Assembly: GCA_022826725.1 (NCBI GenBank)
Contig: JAJDUF010000010.1
Coordinates: 310,001 to 374,000 of the forward strand
Length of the DNA: 64,000 nucleotides
Reading direction: 5' to 3'
From: Chloroflexota bacterium
GTDB taxonomy: Bacteria; Chloroflexota; UBA11872; UBA12225; JAJDUF01
The notes beneath the pieces were generated by a model. The model ran no database searches, was not told the DNA's origin, and saw only the letters and a program-made list of their open reading frames with translations. A program made the translations under genes and the position numbers. Positions 8,178-17,830 of this stretch are shown piece by piece. Position 1 is the first letter of the stretch. The number at the start of each line of letters is the position of its first letter.

Positions 8178-9824
8178 TCAGCCTCTGTCTTTGAGGATGC
8201 GTCTCACGAGCGCCCGCGCCTCGTCCAGACTGCCGACGAAGCGGTCCTGCGGGACATGCTCGAACACGCCGATGGAGTTGAGGGTTTTGGCAACGGAGTC
8301 GGAGAGGTTCATCACCACGCATTCGGTGTTCTCGTCGGCAGCACTGCCAATGAGTTGCTCCATGACCAAGGCGGCGCTGTCGTCCATGTGCGTTGTTCTG
8401 GAGAAGTCAAAGATGACGACCTCGTGCTCCTGGATGTCGGCGCCAATCACCCGCGCCAGCTCATTGGCGGAGGCGACGGAAAAACGGCCCCGCAGCGCGA
8501 CCAGCCCCACACGGGCCTCATAAGCGTCAACTTCCGCCGCTTCCACCTCGTCTGCCGCGACTGCCTGATCGGGCAAAAATGCTTGGTCCAGCAGCGGCAC
8601 GGACACCACGCTGTCAAGCTCCAGCCGCTCGGACTCTTTGGCGCGGGCGATTCCGGCGGCAATCAGCCCTAGCGCCACGGCGGTAATGAGGCCAACGAAT
8701 ACGGTGAGGATAAGGGTCAGGAGCATGATGACCAGGTAATCGCGCCGGATGTGGCGAATGCGGGTGAGAAAACGCCAGTCAATAATGTCCCAACCGACTT
8801 TCATCAGGATGCCGGCAAGCACGGCGTGGGGGATAGGCTCAGTGATCTCCCCGATGCCCAGAACCAACGCCAACAGGATGGCCGAGCGCAAGACACCGGA
8901 GACCGGGGTGCGGCCGCCGGCGCGGATGTTGACCACCGTGCCCATGGTCGCCCCGGCACCGGGGAGACCACCGATCAGCCCAGCGGCGAAGTTGCCGATG
9001 CCTTGGCCCACCAACTCGCGGTTGGGGTTGTGGGTCGTGCGGGTGAGGGCGTCGGCTACCAGCGAGGTCAGCAAACTGTCAATGGAGCCGAGGAGCGCGA
9101 GAATGAACGCCGGCTGCAAGAAACCGATGATGACGCCGGGGGCAAGTACCGGCCATTGAAGCTGCGGCAGGCCCGTTGGCACGGCCCCGATGACCGGAGC
9201 GGTGCTAAACCAGATAAACGCCAGCAGCGTACCGCCGAGCAGGGCGGCGAGGGGCGCGGGTAGATATTTGCGGAGGCTGCCGGGCCAGAAGACATTGACC
9301 GCCAGCGCCGCGGCACCGACAACCAAGGCGTCCAGGTTGAAGCGAGCCAACGCATCGGGCCAGGCCCGGATGGAGTTGAGCGGCCCGCCCGAGACGGCAC
9401 TGGCGCCGATGAAGGGGAGGACCTGAATGGTGATGATGATAACGCCGATGCCGGACATGAAACCGGAGATCACGGAATACGGCGTGTAGGCGACGAAGCT
9501 GCCAATTCTCAGGGCACCGAGGGCAATTTGCAGCAGACCAGCCAGCATGACGATGGTGAAGGCTTCGGGGAGGGTGCTCGCGTGCTGGGTGACGATGACC
9601 GCCATGGCGATGGTCATTGGCCCGGTGGGTCCGGAGATTTGGGAGGGCGTGCCGCCGAATACCGCCGCGAAGAACCCGACCGCGATGGCACTGTAGATGC
9701 CGGCGATGGGGCCGAGACCCGACGCGACGCCAAAAGCCAGCGCCACCGGCAACGCCACGACCGCTGCCGTAACCCCGCCGAAGATGTCCCCGGAGAGTGT
9801 TCGAGAGCTATAGGAGATACGCAT
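8178..9824 (-). CDS. SulP family anion transporter with C-terminal STAS domain
   Basis: Hydrophobic SulP core (GPTGPMTIAMAVIV, GGLPGAGATMGTVVNIRAGGRTPVSG) followed by STAS segment VVIFDFSRTTHMDDSAA. Confidence 0.92.
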   Translation of the reverse strand: MRISYSSRTLSGDIFGGVTAAVVALPVALAFGVASGLGPIAGIYSAIAVGFFAAVFGGTPSQISGPTGPMTIAMAVIVTQHASTLPEAFTIVMLAGLLQIALGALRIGSFVAYTPYSVISGFMSGIGVIIITIQVLPFIGASAVSGGPLNSIRAWPDALARFNLDALVVGAAALAVNVFWPGSLRKYLPAPLAALLGGTLLAFIWFSTAPVIGAVPTGLPQLQWPVLAPGVIIGFLQPAFILALLGSIDSLLTSLVADALTRTTHNPNRELVGQGIGNFAAGLIGGLPGAGATMGTVVNIRAGGRTPVSGVLRSAILLALVLGIGEITEPIPHAVLAGILMKVGWDIIDWRFLTRIRHIRRDYLVIMLLTLILTVFVGLITAVALGLIAAGIARAKESERLELDSVVSVPLLDQAFLPDQAVAADEVEAAEVDAYEARVGLVALRGRFSVASANELARVIGADIQEHEVVIFDFSRTTHMDDSAALVMEQLIGSAADENTECVVMNLSDSVAKTLNSIGVFEHVPQDRFVGSLDEARALVRRILKDRG

Positions 9825-10003
9825 GCGTCAGTCCAACGTAACGGTGCTGCGCTCGTCTCCGAGTAAATTGCTCTTCAGCACGGCTCCGATAAGGGTGAAG
9901 GAATGATGATAACGCCGACGGCGGCAGAGCGGCCAGCCTCGGCTCGCAAGACCTGGGGGGCGGAAGATCTGCCCCAATGATAGGGGCAGTGGACAGCTAC
10001 CGG

Positions 10004-10258
10004 CTACCTATGCATGGCCGGCTCGCCACCGACGAGGGAGGGGAGGAACGTCACGGCATCGCCGTCATTGAGGACCGTCCCACGATGGTGCTGCACGTCG
10101 TTGACCATGATGACCACGGCTTCCTCGGCCATGCATAGGTGCTCGCAGAGCGCGTCCACGTTGCTGCCCGCGGGAATCTCGACAGTCACTCTACGCCCCC
10201 TGGCATCGGCCGGCAAGAAGCGTTTCGTGTCGCCGAAGAAATGCACCTCGATTTTCAT
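10004..10258 (-). CDS. MoaD/ThiS-like ubiquitin-fold protein with residues after GG
   Basis: 84 aa MKIEVHFFGDTKRF...LNDGDAVTFLPSLVGGEPAMHR; ATG at 10258 preceded by GAG-rich RBS. Confidence 0.8.
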   Translation of the reverse strand: MKIEVHFFGDTKRFLPADARGRRVTVEIPAGSNVDALCEHLCMAEEAVVIMVNDVQHHRGTVLNDGDAVTFLPSLVGGEPAMHR

Positions 10259-10299
10259 GCTCGCTCTCCAGGCGGACCTACCGTAGCCAGGTTGGGACC

Positions 10300-10385
10300 C
10301 TCCCTCACCTTCCCCCGTGCCGACCGGGCAGGGAACAAGCCCGTCCCCCTGCCGCAGCGGGGGGACCATAGGGGGGCCTGTCGGT
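10300..10385. repeat. dispersed GC-rich palindromic repeat, family B
   Basis: CCGTCCCCCTGCCGCAGCGGGGGGACCATAGGGGGGCC; related copies at 18562 and 34315. Confidence 0.65.
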
Positions 10386-10457
10386 GAGGACCGCAGAGCC
10401 AGGCGCCTCACGACACCCGGCTCTGCGGTCACGACCATGCTGCTCGCGCGAGAACAC

Positions 10458-12719
10458 TCAGGAATCGTGAGTGGCGCGATAGACGCGCTCCGGCACGAGT
10501 GGTAGCTCCATGATCCACTTCCCGGTAGCATCGGCGACCGCGCTGGCGAGCGCCGCCGGTCCGGGCGCAATCGGTGGCTCGCCGATACCCTTCACACCGT
10601 AGGGGCCGTTCTTGGTCGGCTCCTCGACGATCACGCTGGCGATGTCCGGGAAGTCCGCGGTGGTCGGCAGCCGGTAGTCGAGCAGGCCGGGGTTGAGGTT
10701 GTGGCCATCCCGGTCGTAGTGCATAGCCTCCATCAAGCCCCAGGCAAAGCCTTGGACCAGCCCGCCTTCCATCTGGCCTTCCGATGCCATCGGGTTGATC
10801 GCCTTGCCCGCATCGAGCGAGTTGTATAGCTCGCGGATCCAGACCTTGCCGGTCTCGGGGTCCACCTCGACCTTGCCGATCTGAGCGGCCGTGGTTGTCG
10901 CGCTCGGCTGGCTGGCGAAGGTGCCTTTGCCCATGACCGGGCCGCCGCGCTCGCGGAGCGCAAACTGCGCCAACTGGGCGATGGATACGGATTCATCGGG
11001 CTTCTCTTTGACGACGACGGCGCCACCGCGCAGCTCAAGTAGCTCCAGCGGCGCTTCCAGATGCTCGGCAGCCAACTCGAGGAGCCGCTGCTTGGCGTCC
11101 TCCGCCGCCCGCTTGACGGCATTGCCCATGCTGAACGTCACGACCGAGCCGCCACTGCCGGTAGCGAACGGCGCCGAGTCCGTATCGCCGCGCACGGTCG
11201 TCACGTCGTCGTAGGGCACCGTGAGCACCTCGGCGGCGATCTGCGCCATCGCCGTATCCGTGCCGGTAATGTCCATCAGGCCAGAGAAGACGTGGACCGA
11301 GCCGTCGTCATGCACGGATACCACGGCCGTACCCGGCCCAGCACCGTTGGTCCACTCGCCGACGGCCACACCCCAGCCCTCGTTCGGCCCTGAGGTGCGG
11401 TCGGCCCAGCCCGCTGCGTCGGCGACCGCCTGGAGTGTCTCCTTGAAGGCGATCTGATCGCCCTCGCGCATGTTCTTGAGGCGAATATCAACCGGATCAA
11501 TGCCCAGGTCTTCCGCGATGATATTCAGCTGCGTCTCACCGGCGAACGTCGCTTGCGGAGCGCCCGGTGCCCGGTAGGCCCCCGGCGCCGGCTTGCAGGT
11601 GTTCACGTCGAAGGCGTCGAACTTGAAATGCTCGACGTTATAGACGCCCTTGGTCCGCATCGTGGCGTAGCCACCACCCTGACCAACGCCGGTATCCCAC
11701 AGCGCCCACGCCTGCCGCGCGACAATCGTCCCGTCGTTCTTGACCCCGGTCTTGATCGTGATGTGGGCACCGGGCGCGGGCCGCCCGTCCACGAACTCCT
11801 CGTGCCGCGAATACACCATCTTCACCGGCCGGCGCGCCTTCTGCGCCAACAGCACGGCGTAGGTATCCACGATGCCGCCGAACTTCGCGCCGAACCCGCC
11901 ACCAATCGTCATCCCGTGGACGTTGATCTTGTTGGTGGGGAGGCGGAGCGAGTTGGCGAGGTTGCTGCGGACGCCGAACGGTCCTTGCGTGCTCGTCCAC
12001 ACGGTTACTTTCCCGCCCACATCCACGTCGGCCACCGTTACCTGCGGCTCGATGTAGGTCTGGTGGGCGCGGGGGATGTAGAAGGTGTGGGTATAGACGC
12101 GGTCGGATTCCGCGAACCCGGCCGCCACGTCGCCTTCGACGCTATGATGCTCGCCGGCGACGTTGTTGAGCTTCGTCACACCCCAGGGGTTATCGGCCGG
12201 CGCGTCGAGCAACTCGGTGCCCTCGTTAATCACCGGCAGGGATTCCTGGATCGAGTCGAGCACGTGCCCCGATCCTTGCAGCGGCTCGTACTCCACTTCG
12301 ATCAGGTCTGCCGCCTCTTCCGCCAACTCCTTGGTCGTCGCGGCGATGGCCGCGACCTTCTCGCCCTCGTAATGCACCTTGTCCTGGGCAAAGAGCGTCT
12401 GCACCCGGCGGGTGGCGTGCATCTCCTCCTCGACAACGAGCGCCTGGTCCGTGGCGAGCGACTCTTGCGTAATCACGGCCAGGACCCCGGGCAACTGCTC
12501 GGCCTTGCTCGTATCAATCTTCTTGATGAGCGCGTGCGGGTGGGGACTGCGGAGGAAGACACCCCACAGCATCCCCGGCGGCGACACGTCGGCAGCGTAC
12601 AGGGCGCGGCCAGTCACCTTCTCCAGCGCATCTACCCGCTTGGTGCTCTGGCCAACGACCGTGAACCCGTTGGTCTCCCCGTTCGCCGCGACGCTCTGCC
12701 GGTCAAGTACCTGAGCCAT
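10458..12719 (-). CDS. xanthine dehydrogenase family molybdopterin-binding subunit
   Basis: GGGFGAKFGG, CKPAPGAYRAPGAPQATFAGE, GKWIMELPLVPERV; operon with FAD and 2Fe-2S subunits. Confidence 0.93.
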   Translation of the reverse strand: MAQVLDRQSVAANGETNGFTVVGQSTKRVDALEKVTGRALYAADVSPPGMLWGVFLRSPHPHALIKKIDTSKAEQLPGVLAVITQESLATDQALVVEEEMHATRRVQTLFAQDKVHYEGEKVAAIAATTKELAEEAADLIEVEYEPLQGSGHVLDSIQESLPVINEGTELLDAPADNPWGVTKLNNVAGEHHSVEGDVAAGFAESDRVYTHTFYIPRAHQTYIEPQVTVADVDVGGKVTVWTSTQGPFGVRSNLANSLRLPTNKINVHGMTIGGGFGAKFGGIVDTYAVLLAQKARRPVKMVYSRHEEFVDGRPAPGAHITIKTGVKNDGTIVARQAWALWDTGVGQGGGYATMRTKGVYNVEHFKFDAFDVNTCKPAPGAYRAPGAPQATFAGETQLNIIAEDLGIDPVDIRLKNMREGDQIAFKETLQAVADAAGWADRTSGPNEGWGVAVGEWTNGAGPGTAVVSVHDDGSVHVFSGLMDITGTDTAMAQIAAEVLTVPYDDVTTVRGDTDSAPFATGSGGSVVTFSMGNAVKRAAEDAKQRLLELAAEHLEAPLELLELRGGAVVVKEKPDESVSIAQLAQFALRERGGPVMGKGTFASQPSATTTAAQIGKVEVDPETGKVWIRELYNSLDAGKAINPMASEGQMEGGLVQGFAWGLMEAMHYDRDGHNLNPGLLDYRLPTTADFPDIASVIVEEPTKNGPYGVKGIGEPPIAPGPAALASAVADATGKWIMELPLVPERVYRATHDS

Positions 12720-12794
12720 GCTCTTTGCTCCTTCCGATCCGTGCCGGTGAATGGGCGTTACGAATACCGTCCCCCGTTGCGTATCGAGAACCTA

Positions 12795-13274
12795 CTAGCT
12801 CGCTGCCGTCTCCTGAACTTCGGCGGCCTGCAGTACCGCCTTGATGATCTTGTCGTAGCCGGTGCAGCGGCAGAGATTGCCGGCCAAGGTCCAGCGCGCC
12901 TCGTCCGCCGTGGGCTGAGGGTTGTCCTCCAACAGCGCAACCGACGAGAGGATCATGCCCGGCGTGCAGATACCGCACTGGAGACCGCCCAACTCCATGA
13001 AGCTCTCCTGCACCGGGTGCAGGGTGCCGTCGGCACCGATCCCCTCGATGGTGGTGAGCTTCTTGCCCTCGGCGGCGACGGCCAAGGTCAGACAGGAGGT
13101 AATCGGCGCACCGTCCATGAGCACCGTACAGGCGCCGCAGTCGCCGGTGGAGCAGCCCTCTTTCGTGCCGGTCAGTCCGGCCGCATAGCGGACGGCATCG
13201 AGCAGACGGGTGCGGTTCTCGACCGTCAACTCATACGGCTGGTCATTGATGTCAAGCGTGATTTGTCGCTTCAC
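12795..13274 (-). CDS. (2Fe-2S)-binding subunit of molybdenum hydroxylase
   Basis: TGTKEGCSTGDCGACTVLMDG and CGICTPGMI..NLCRCTGYDKI cysteine motifs; GTG start at 13274 preceded by GGAG. Confidence 0.95.
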   Translation of the reverse strand: MKRQITLDINDQPYELTVENRTRLLDAVRYAAGLTGTKEGCSTGDCGACTVLMDGAPITSCLTLAVAAEGKKLTTIEGIGADGTLHPVQESFMELGGLQCGICTPGMILSSVALLEDNPQPTADEARWTLAGNLCRCTGYDKIIKAVLQAAEVQETAAS

Positions 13275-13307
13275 TCCTACACTCCTTGCGCTGGAGATGT
13301 CCCGCAA

Positions 13308-14189
13308 CTAGGCAGCCGCGGCCTGCGCCGCAGCCTGGCGCAGCGCCCGCTGGGTCAACACGTCGGTCATGGTGCGCCGGTAGTCGGCCGAGGAGCGCAC
13401 GTCGGAGATCGGGTTGGTCACTTCCGCGGCCAAACGCCCGGCGGCGGCCAGCGTGGCATCGTCGAGCGAGTTGCCGCGCACAGCCTCCTCTGCAGCGGTG
13501 GCCCGCAGGGGGGTGGGCGCAACGGCGCCGAGCGCAATCCGCGCGTCCTGCACCACGCCGTTGCCGGTTGCGAGGGTCACGGACACCGCCACGCCCACAA
13601 AGGCCAGGTCCATCTGCCGACGTTCGCAGTGCTTGATATACAGCCCACTCGTGCGCGGCGGGGGCGCCGGGAGGTGCAGATCAACGATGATCTCGTCGGC
13701 GGCCAGCACCGTCTGGCGCGGTCCCAAGAAGAACTCATCGAGCGAGACCGTCCGCTCGCCCCGGCTGCTAGCCAGGCGCGCCGATGCGGCGCCCGCAAGC
13801 AGCGGAGTCAGGAAGTCTCCGGCCGGTGACGCCGTGGCGATGTTGCCGCCGGGAGTGCCCAAGTTGCGGATTTGGACGGAACCGACTTCCTCGGCACCCT
13901 GCTGTAGGTAGGGGTAATGCTGCTTGACCTCCGCCGACAACTCGATGGTCCGGTATTTCGTGGCCGCGCCGATCCGCAGGCCGGTTTCGGGATCAAAGCA
14001 CAGCCCAGTCAAGTCCGGGATGCGTGACACGTCAATCACGACTTGAGGGGCCATGACCTTATCGTTCATGAAAATGATCAGGTCCGTCCCCCCCGCGATG
14101 ATCCTGGCCTCCGCGCCGTGTTCCGTCAGCAGAGCCGTCGCCTCTGTAAGTGTCTCGGGGGCGTAATAGTCAAATTCGCGCACGATCAC
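13308..14189 (-). CDS. FAD-binding subunit of molybdenum hydroxylase
   Basis: ARIIAGGTDLIIFMND and TPGGNIATASPAGDFLTPLLA FAD-binding motifs. Confidence 0.95.
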   Translation of the reverse strand: MIVREFDYYAPETLTEATALLTEHGAEARIIAGGTDLIIFMNDKVMAPQVVIDVSRIPDLTGLCFDPETGLRIGAATKYRTIELSAEVKQHYPYLQQGAEEVGSVQIRNLGTPGGNIATASPAGDFLTPLLAGAASARLASSRGERTVSLDEFFLGPRQTVLAADEIIVDLHLPAPPPRTSGLYIKHCERRQMDLAFVGVAVSVTLATGNGVVQDARIALGAVAPTPLRATAAEEAVRGNSLDDATLAAAGRLAAEVTNPISDVRSSADYRRTMTDVLTQRALRQAAAQAAAA

Positions 14190-14400
14190 TTCACCTGCCT
14201 AGCAGCACCGCTATCCAAGCACAACCGTCACCAACCGCACCGGCAGCGCGCCCGTGGCAGGTCCCTCCTCGCCTGTAGTATAGCCGAGCAACATTGGCAG
14301 GCCGCTCCCGCCCCGGCGCTCCGACCTCGCCGATACCCAGCCCGACACATTGTACCCATGTCGGGTACCGGCAGCAACCGGCAGCGCGGCGCACATACCC

Positions 14401-16593
14401 CTATTCCCCATAGAGGAACAGCCGACCGTCATAGGTCCCGACGCAGAGTCCCGCGTCGGTCGGACAGGGCGCGGCACTGATCGGCGAGCCGAAGGCGGCG
14501 CGGCCGACGCACGCACCCGAGGCCTCGTCCAAGAGATAGAGCCAGCCATCTAAGCCGCCCACTAGGACGTAATCGCGCCAACGCACCGGGGCGGCCAGCA
14601 GCGAGCGGCCCTGCCGGCGGTAGCAGGTCATGGCCAGGAGCGCCTCGCCGGCCTGGAAGCACCAGCGCCGACGGCCAGAGTGGAGCGTATAGCTCTGCGC
14701 CTCCCCTGCCGCCGTGGTGACGTAAATGTAGTCGGAATCAGCCGCGAGTCCCGCGGCGTAGCTGCCGAGCAGGCCGGGGCGCTCCCATATCGTCTCTCCA
14801 GAGCGCGCCGCCAAGACGGCCAGGTTGCCGCCATCGCCAGCACAGACCAAGCGATCGCCGACCACGACCGGGCCGGCGCAGTAGTACTTGACCGGAAACG
14901 GTCGCTGCCAGGCGATAGCGCCGTCGGCTCGACGCAAGGCGAGAATGCCCTGGCTCGGAATCAAGACGATGAGCAGATCGTCGTAGAGCTGCGGCTCGGC
15001 GTAGGATCGCCCGGTACCTGGCGACAAGGGCGTGTGCCACAAGCGCCGGCCCGTCTCCGGATCGTAGGCCGCGCAGCCGTCGGTCGCCGCCACGTAGACC
15101 ACGCCGTCGGCAACGACCGGCGACGCGCAGACGGCCTGGCCCGGGTAGCCCGGCACCTCCGCCTGCCAAAGCATTTCGCCCTCACCGAGCGAGAACGCCG
15201 CGACCTGGCCGGTCACCGAGACAGCGACGCAGCTGCCGGCCTCGTCTCTACGCTGACTACCTGCGGGGGGAGACACAACGGCAACGCTATTCTTGACGAC
15301 CGCATCAGTGCGGGCCTGCCAGCGTAGCCGCCCCGTAGCCAACTCAAGACAAGACAAGCCACTTTGACCGGGATAGGCTTCATCTTGCTGGCTGACCAGC
15401 AGGTCTTGTCCCTGACACACGGGTGCCGCCCGGTGGATACCCCCCGGCACCTGCCACTGCCAACGGCGCCGCAGCGGCTGCGCGGCGTCGCCGAGCGCGA
15501 TCTCGGCCGGCGCCGTTGCGGCCGGCGGCCGCTCCGCCGCTGGCAGCGCGACCAAGTGCGCGCGGACTCCCTGGTCGGTGAAGCGGATATGGCGAAAGCC
15601 GCGCGGCCGGCCATCAATGCCGCCGAAACAGAGCGTCGGCGTCCCCAGCACGACGGTCTGCCCGTAGGACCAGACCTTGCTGGTATGCGCGTGACCGTGC
15701 AGCACGAGCCGCAGCGCGTAATGGCTTAGGCGGTCGAGTATCGCCGGCGGCGGCGGCGTATGCTGCACCAGCACGATCTCCTGCCCCGGCGGTTGCGCCG
15801 CGAGGTCGGCCCACAGCCACCGCTCCTTGCGCGCCCGATCCTCTTCCGAAAAGAAGGCCTCCTCGCTCGCATAAATGATGAAGTGTCGGCCGCCCCAATC
15901 GAAACTGTAGTAGGCCGGGCCAAGCACGGTTTCGTAGTTGCGGGTATACGTCGCACCGTTCCGGCTCTCGATGCGCTCTCCGTTGCCATCATGCCCACCA
16001 AACACCGAGCACACCGGCAGCGGCACCGATTCGGTGGCCGCCCGATAGCTGCGGAGCTGGGCCAACGTGCCGATATTGGTCAGGTCGCCGGTGGCGATGA
16101 CCAGATCGGGCGCCGCCGCGCTCACGCGCCGCAGGTCATCCGCCAGTTGCGCCTCCGACGGGTACTCGTGCCAGGGAGACGCCGTGTAGAGCTTCCAGCG
16201 CAGCGCGGCCTGGGAATCGTCGGCCGGCGGCGGCCCGGCCGCCGATAGCGCCGCGATTTGCTGCCGATCCTCGGCCTCGACGGTCACGTGCGTGTCGCTG
16301 ATATGCGCCACGCAAAAATCGCGGTTGGCCCGCTCCGGCGCCGGGATGAGCGGGAAGTCAGCACCGTCGGGAGGCTGCCGGGAAGAGCCGAGGGCGCGGA
16401 AAAAGGATTCCTGCGGCCGGTAGCGATCCGGCACCGTGACGGTGATGAATCGATGACTCGCCGGTTCGACGGGCAGGGCGTAATGGCCCGCGCCATCGGT
16501 GAGGACAACCGTCTCGCCATTGGAGACCGGAACACCGCCGACCCCGCCACCGGTCGCGGTGTCATAGACCTTGCCGCGGATGGTAAAAGTCAT
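14401..16593 (-). CDS. metallophosphoesterase fused to PQQ-like beta-propeller
   Basis: AHISDTHVT, IATGDLTNIG, FGGHDGNGER, VLHGHAHTS metallophosphoesterase motifs, followed by repeated GRRLWHTPLSPGTG / GAIAWQRPFPV / GETIWERPGLLG blades. Confidence 0.85.
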   Translation of the reverse strand: MTFTIRGKVYDTATGGGVGGVPVSNGETVVLTDGAGHYALPVEPASHRFITVTVPDRYRPQESFFRALGSSRQPPDGADFPLIPAPERANRDFCVAHISDTHVTVEAEDRQQIAALSAAGPPPADDSQAALRWKLYTASPWHEYPSEAQLADDLRRVSAAAPDLVIATGDLTNIGTLAQLRSYRAATESVPLPVCSVFGGHDGNGERIESRNGATYTRNYETVLGPAYYSFDWGGRHFIIYASEEAFFSEEDRARKERWLWADLAAQPPGQEIVLVQHTPPPPAILDRLSHYALRLVLHGHAHTSKVWSYGQTVVLGTPTLCFGGIDGRPRGFRHIRFTDQGVRAHLVALPAAERPPAATAPAEIALGDAAQPLRRRWQWQVPGGIHRAAPVCQGQDLLVSQQDEAYPGQSGLSCLELATGRLRWQARTDAVVKNSVAVVSPPAGSQRRDEAGSCVAVSVTGQVAAFSLGEGEMLWQAEVPGYPGQAVCASPVVADGVVYVAATDGCAAYDPETGRRLWHTPLSPGTGRSYAEPQLYDDLLIVLIPSQGILALRRADGAIAWQRPFPVKYYCAGPVVVGDRLVCAGDGGNLAVLAARSGETIWERPGLLGSYAAGLAADSDYIYVTTAAGEAQSYTLHSGRRRWCFQAGEALLAMTCYRRQGRSLLAAPVRWRDYVLVGGLDGWLYLLDEASGACVGRAAFGSPISAAPCPTDAGLCVGTYDGRLFLYGE

Positions 16594-16613
16594 CTTCTCT
16601 GCGCCAACAGCGC

Positions 16614-17681
16614 CTACCCCTTCAGATAGCGGTCCATGAACTCATAGGCGAGGCGACCGCTCCAGCGATGGCCGGCATCGAACTCGTCTCGCCACAGCTG
16701 GTCCTCAACGCCCAAGAGCCGATACGCCCGTGCCAAGGTGCGGTGCGCCGCGCGGCTGGCCGCAATCGGGAAGCCGTCATCCTGGATACCGGCCTCGATC
16801 AGCAGCGGGCGCGGAGCGATCAAGGCCGTCACGTCGGGTAGCTCCGCCCAGCGCAGCAACCCTGGCACGAATTGGCCGCCGCACAATCCCTGGTCCAGAG
16901 CGTACACCTTGAAGGTATTGAGGTACCCGCTAATCACGGTGGCCTGCAAGCGATCATCGAGGGCACTCACAAAGGTCGTGCGCGTGCCGCCCAGCGAGAG
17001 GCCGGCCACACCAATCCGCGCCGGGTCCACGTCCGGGCGACTTTGGAGATAGTCAATGCCGCGCCGGTCGTCCCAGACGGTCAGCGCGAGCAGGCTAAAC
17101 CCCAAGAGCGCCGCCTGGTTCCCGGCGCGGTCACACGGATCATAGCCACGCACCGGGTCCTCCGGGGACCACCGGCCGATGGCGCGCTCACCGAAGACCC
17201 GCGCATCGGGGCAGAGCACGACATAGCCTCGCCGCGCAAACTGCCGGCCGTAGTCGTAGTTGTAGCTGACGATGTGCTCGCGCACGACGGGATGCTCCTC
17301 CGCGACCCCGGCGACCTGCCCCTTGCCCCACCGTCCACCATGACCGTGCAGCGCCAGCACCGCGGGCAGCCGGACAGCCGGCGGGTCGCGGGGCCGCAGC
17401 AGCCACGCCGGCACCCAGACGTCCGGCTCGGATTGATAGACCACTTTCTCGCGGATCAGGCCATCATCCGCCAGCTCCGTGCGCTCCACGACCGTCGGGG
17501 CGAGATCGCAGGACGGCGGCGGCGGCACCATGCCGGCCAGCGTCTCGATCTTCTCGCGCAGACGCGCCCGCCACGTACGCCACTCCACCACCGTCTGCGC
17601 CCGGAAGTCCAGCGGCCGTTCCTGCCGCGCATAGGCCCGCTCCACCCAACGCTGGAACGCATAGTCATGGGCTACCGGCAT
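16614..17681 (-). CDS. alpha/beta hydrolase (acetyl xylan esterase / dienelactone hydrolase-like)
   Basis: VLALHGHGG, GVAGLSLGGTRT nucleophile elbow, DAGHRWS; ATG at 17681 preceded by GAGGAGG. Confidence 0.8.
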   Translation of the reverse strand: MPVAHDYAFQRWVERAYARQERPLDFRAQTVVEWRTWRARLREKIETLAGMVPPPPSCDLAPTVVERTELADDGLIREKVVYQSEPDVWVPAWLLRPRDPPAVRLPAVLALHGHGGRWGKGQVAGVAEEHPVVREHIVSYNYDYGRQFARRGYVVLCPDARVFGERAIGRWSPEDPVRGYDPCDRAGNQAALLGFSLLALTVWDDRRGIDYLQSRPDVDPARIGVAGLSLGGTRTTFVSALDDRLQATVISGYLNTFKVYALDQGLCGGQFVPGLLRWAELPDVTALIAPRPLLIEAGIQDDGFPIAASRAAHRTLARAYRLLGVEDQLWRDEFDAGHRWSGRLAYEFMDRYLKG

Positions 17682-17830
17682 ATCAACCTCCTCGCCTCGC
17701 CATTCCGGCCCCTCAATATAGGGCAATTTCCTAAGCGATGAGAAAATCGCCCCCCAGACCGTTGTCATCTTCCCACCCCCGGCCGATATGCACCCATTGA
17801 CGGGAGTGGCAGATGCAAGACCATCCTGGA

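Noticed and set aside
10458-12719. Carbon monoxide dehydrogenase large subunit (form I)
   Set aside because: The active-site loop reads AYRAPGAPQ, not AYxCSFR, so only a generic xanthine dehydrogenase family call is supported.
11553-13829. 758-aa plus-strand ORF
   Set aside because: Antisense to the molybdenum hydroxylase operon; long open antisense frames are expected at this GC and codon bias, and the sense proteins have clear family motifs.
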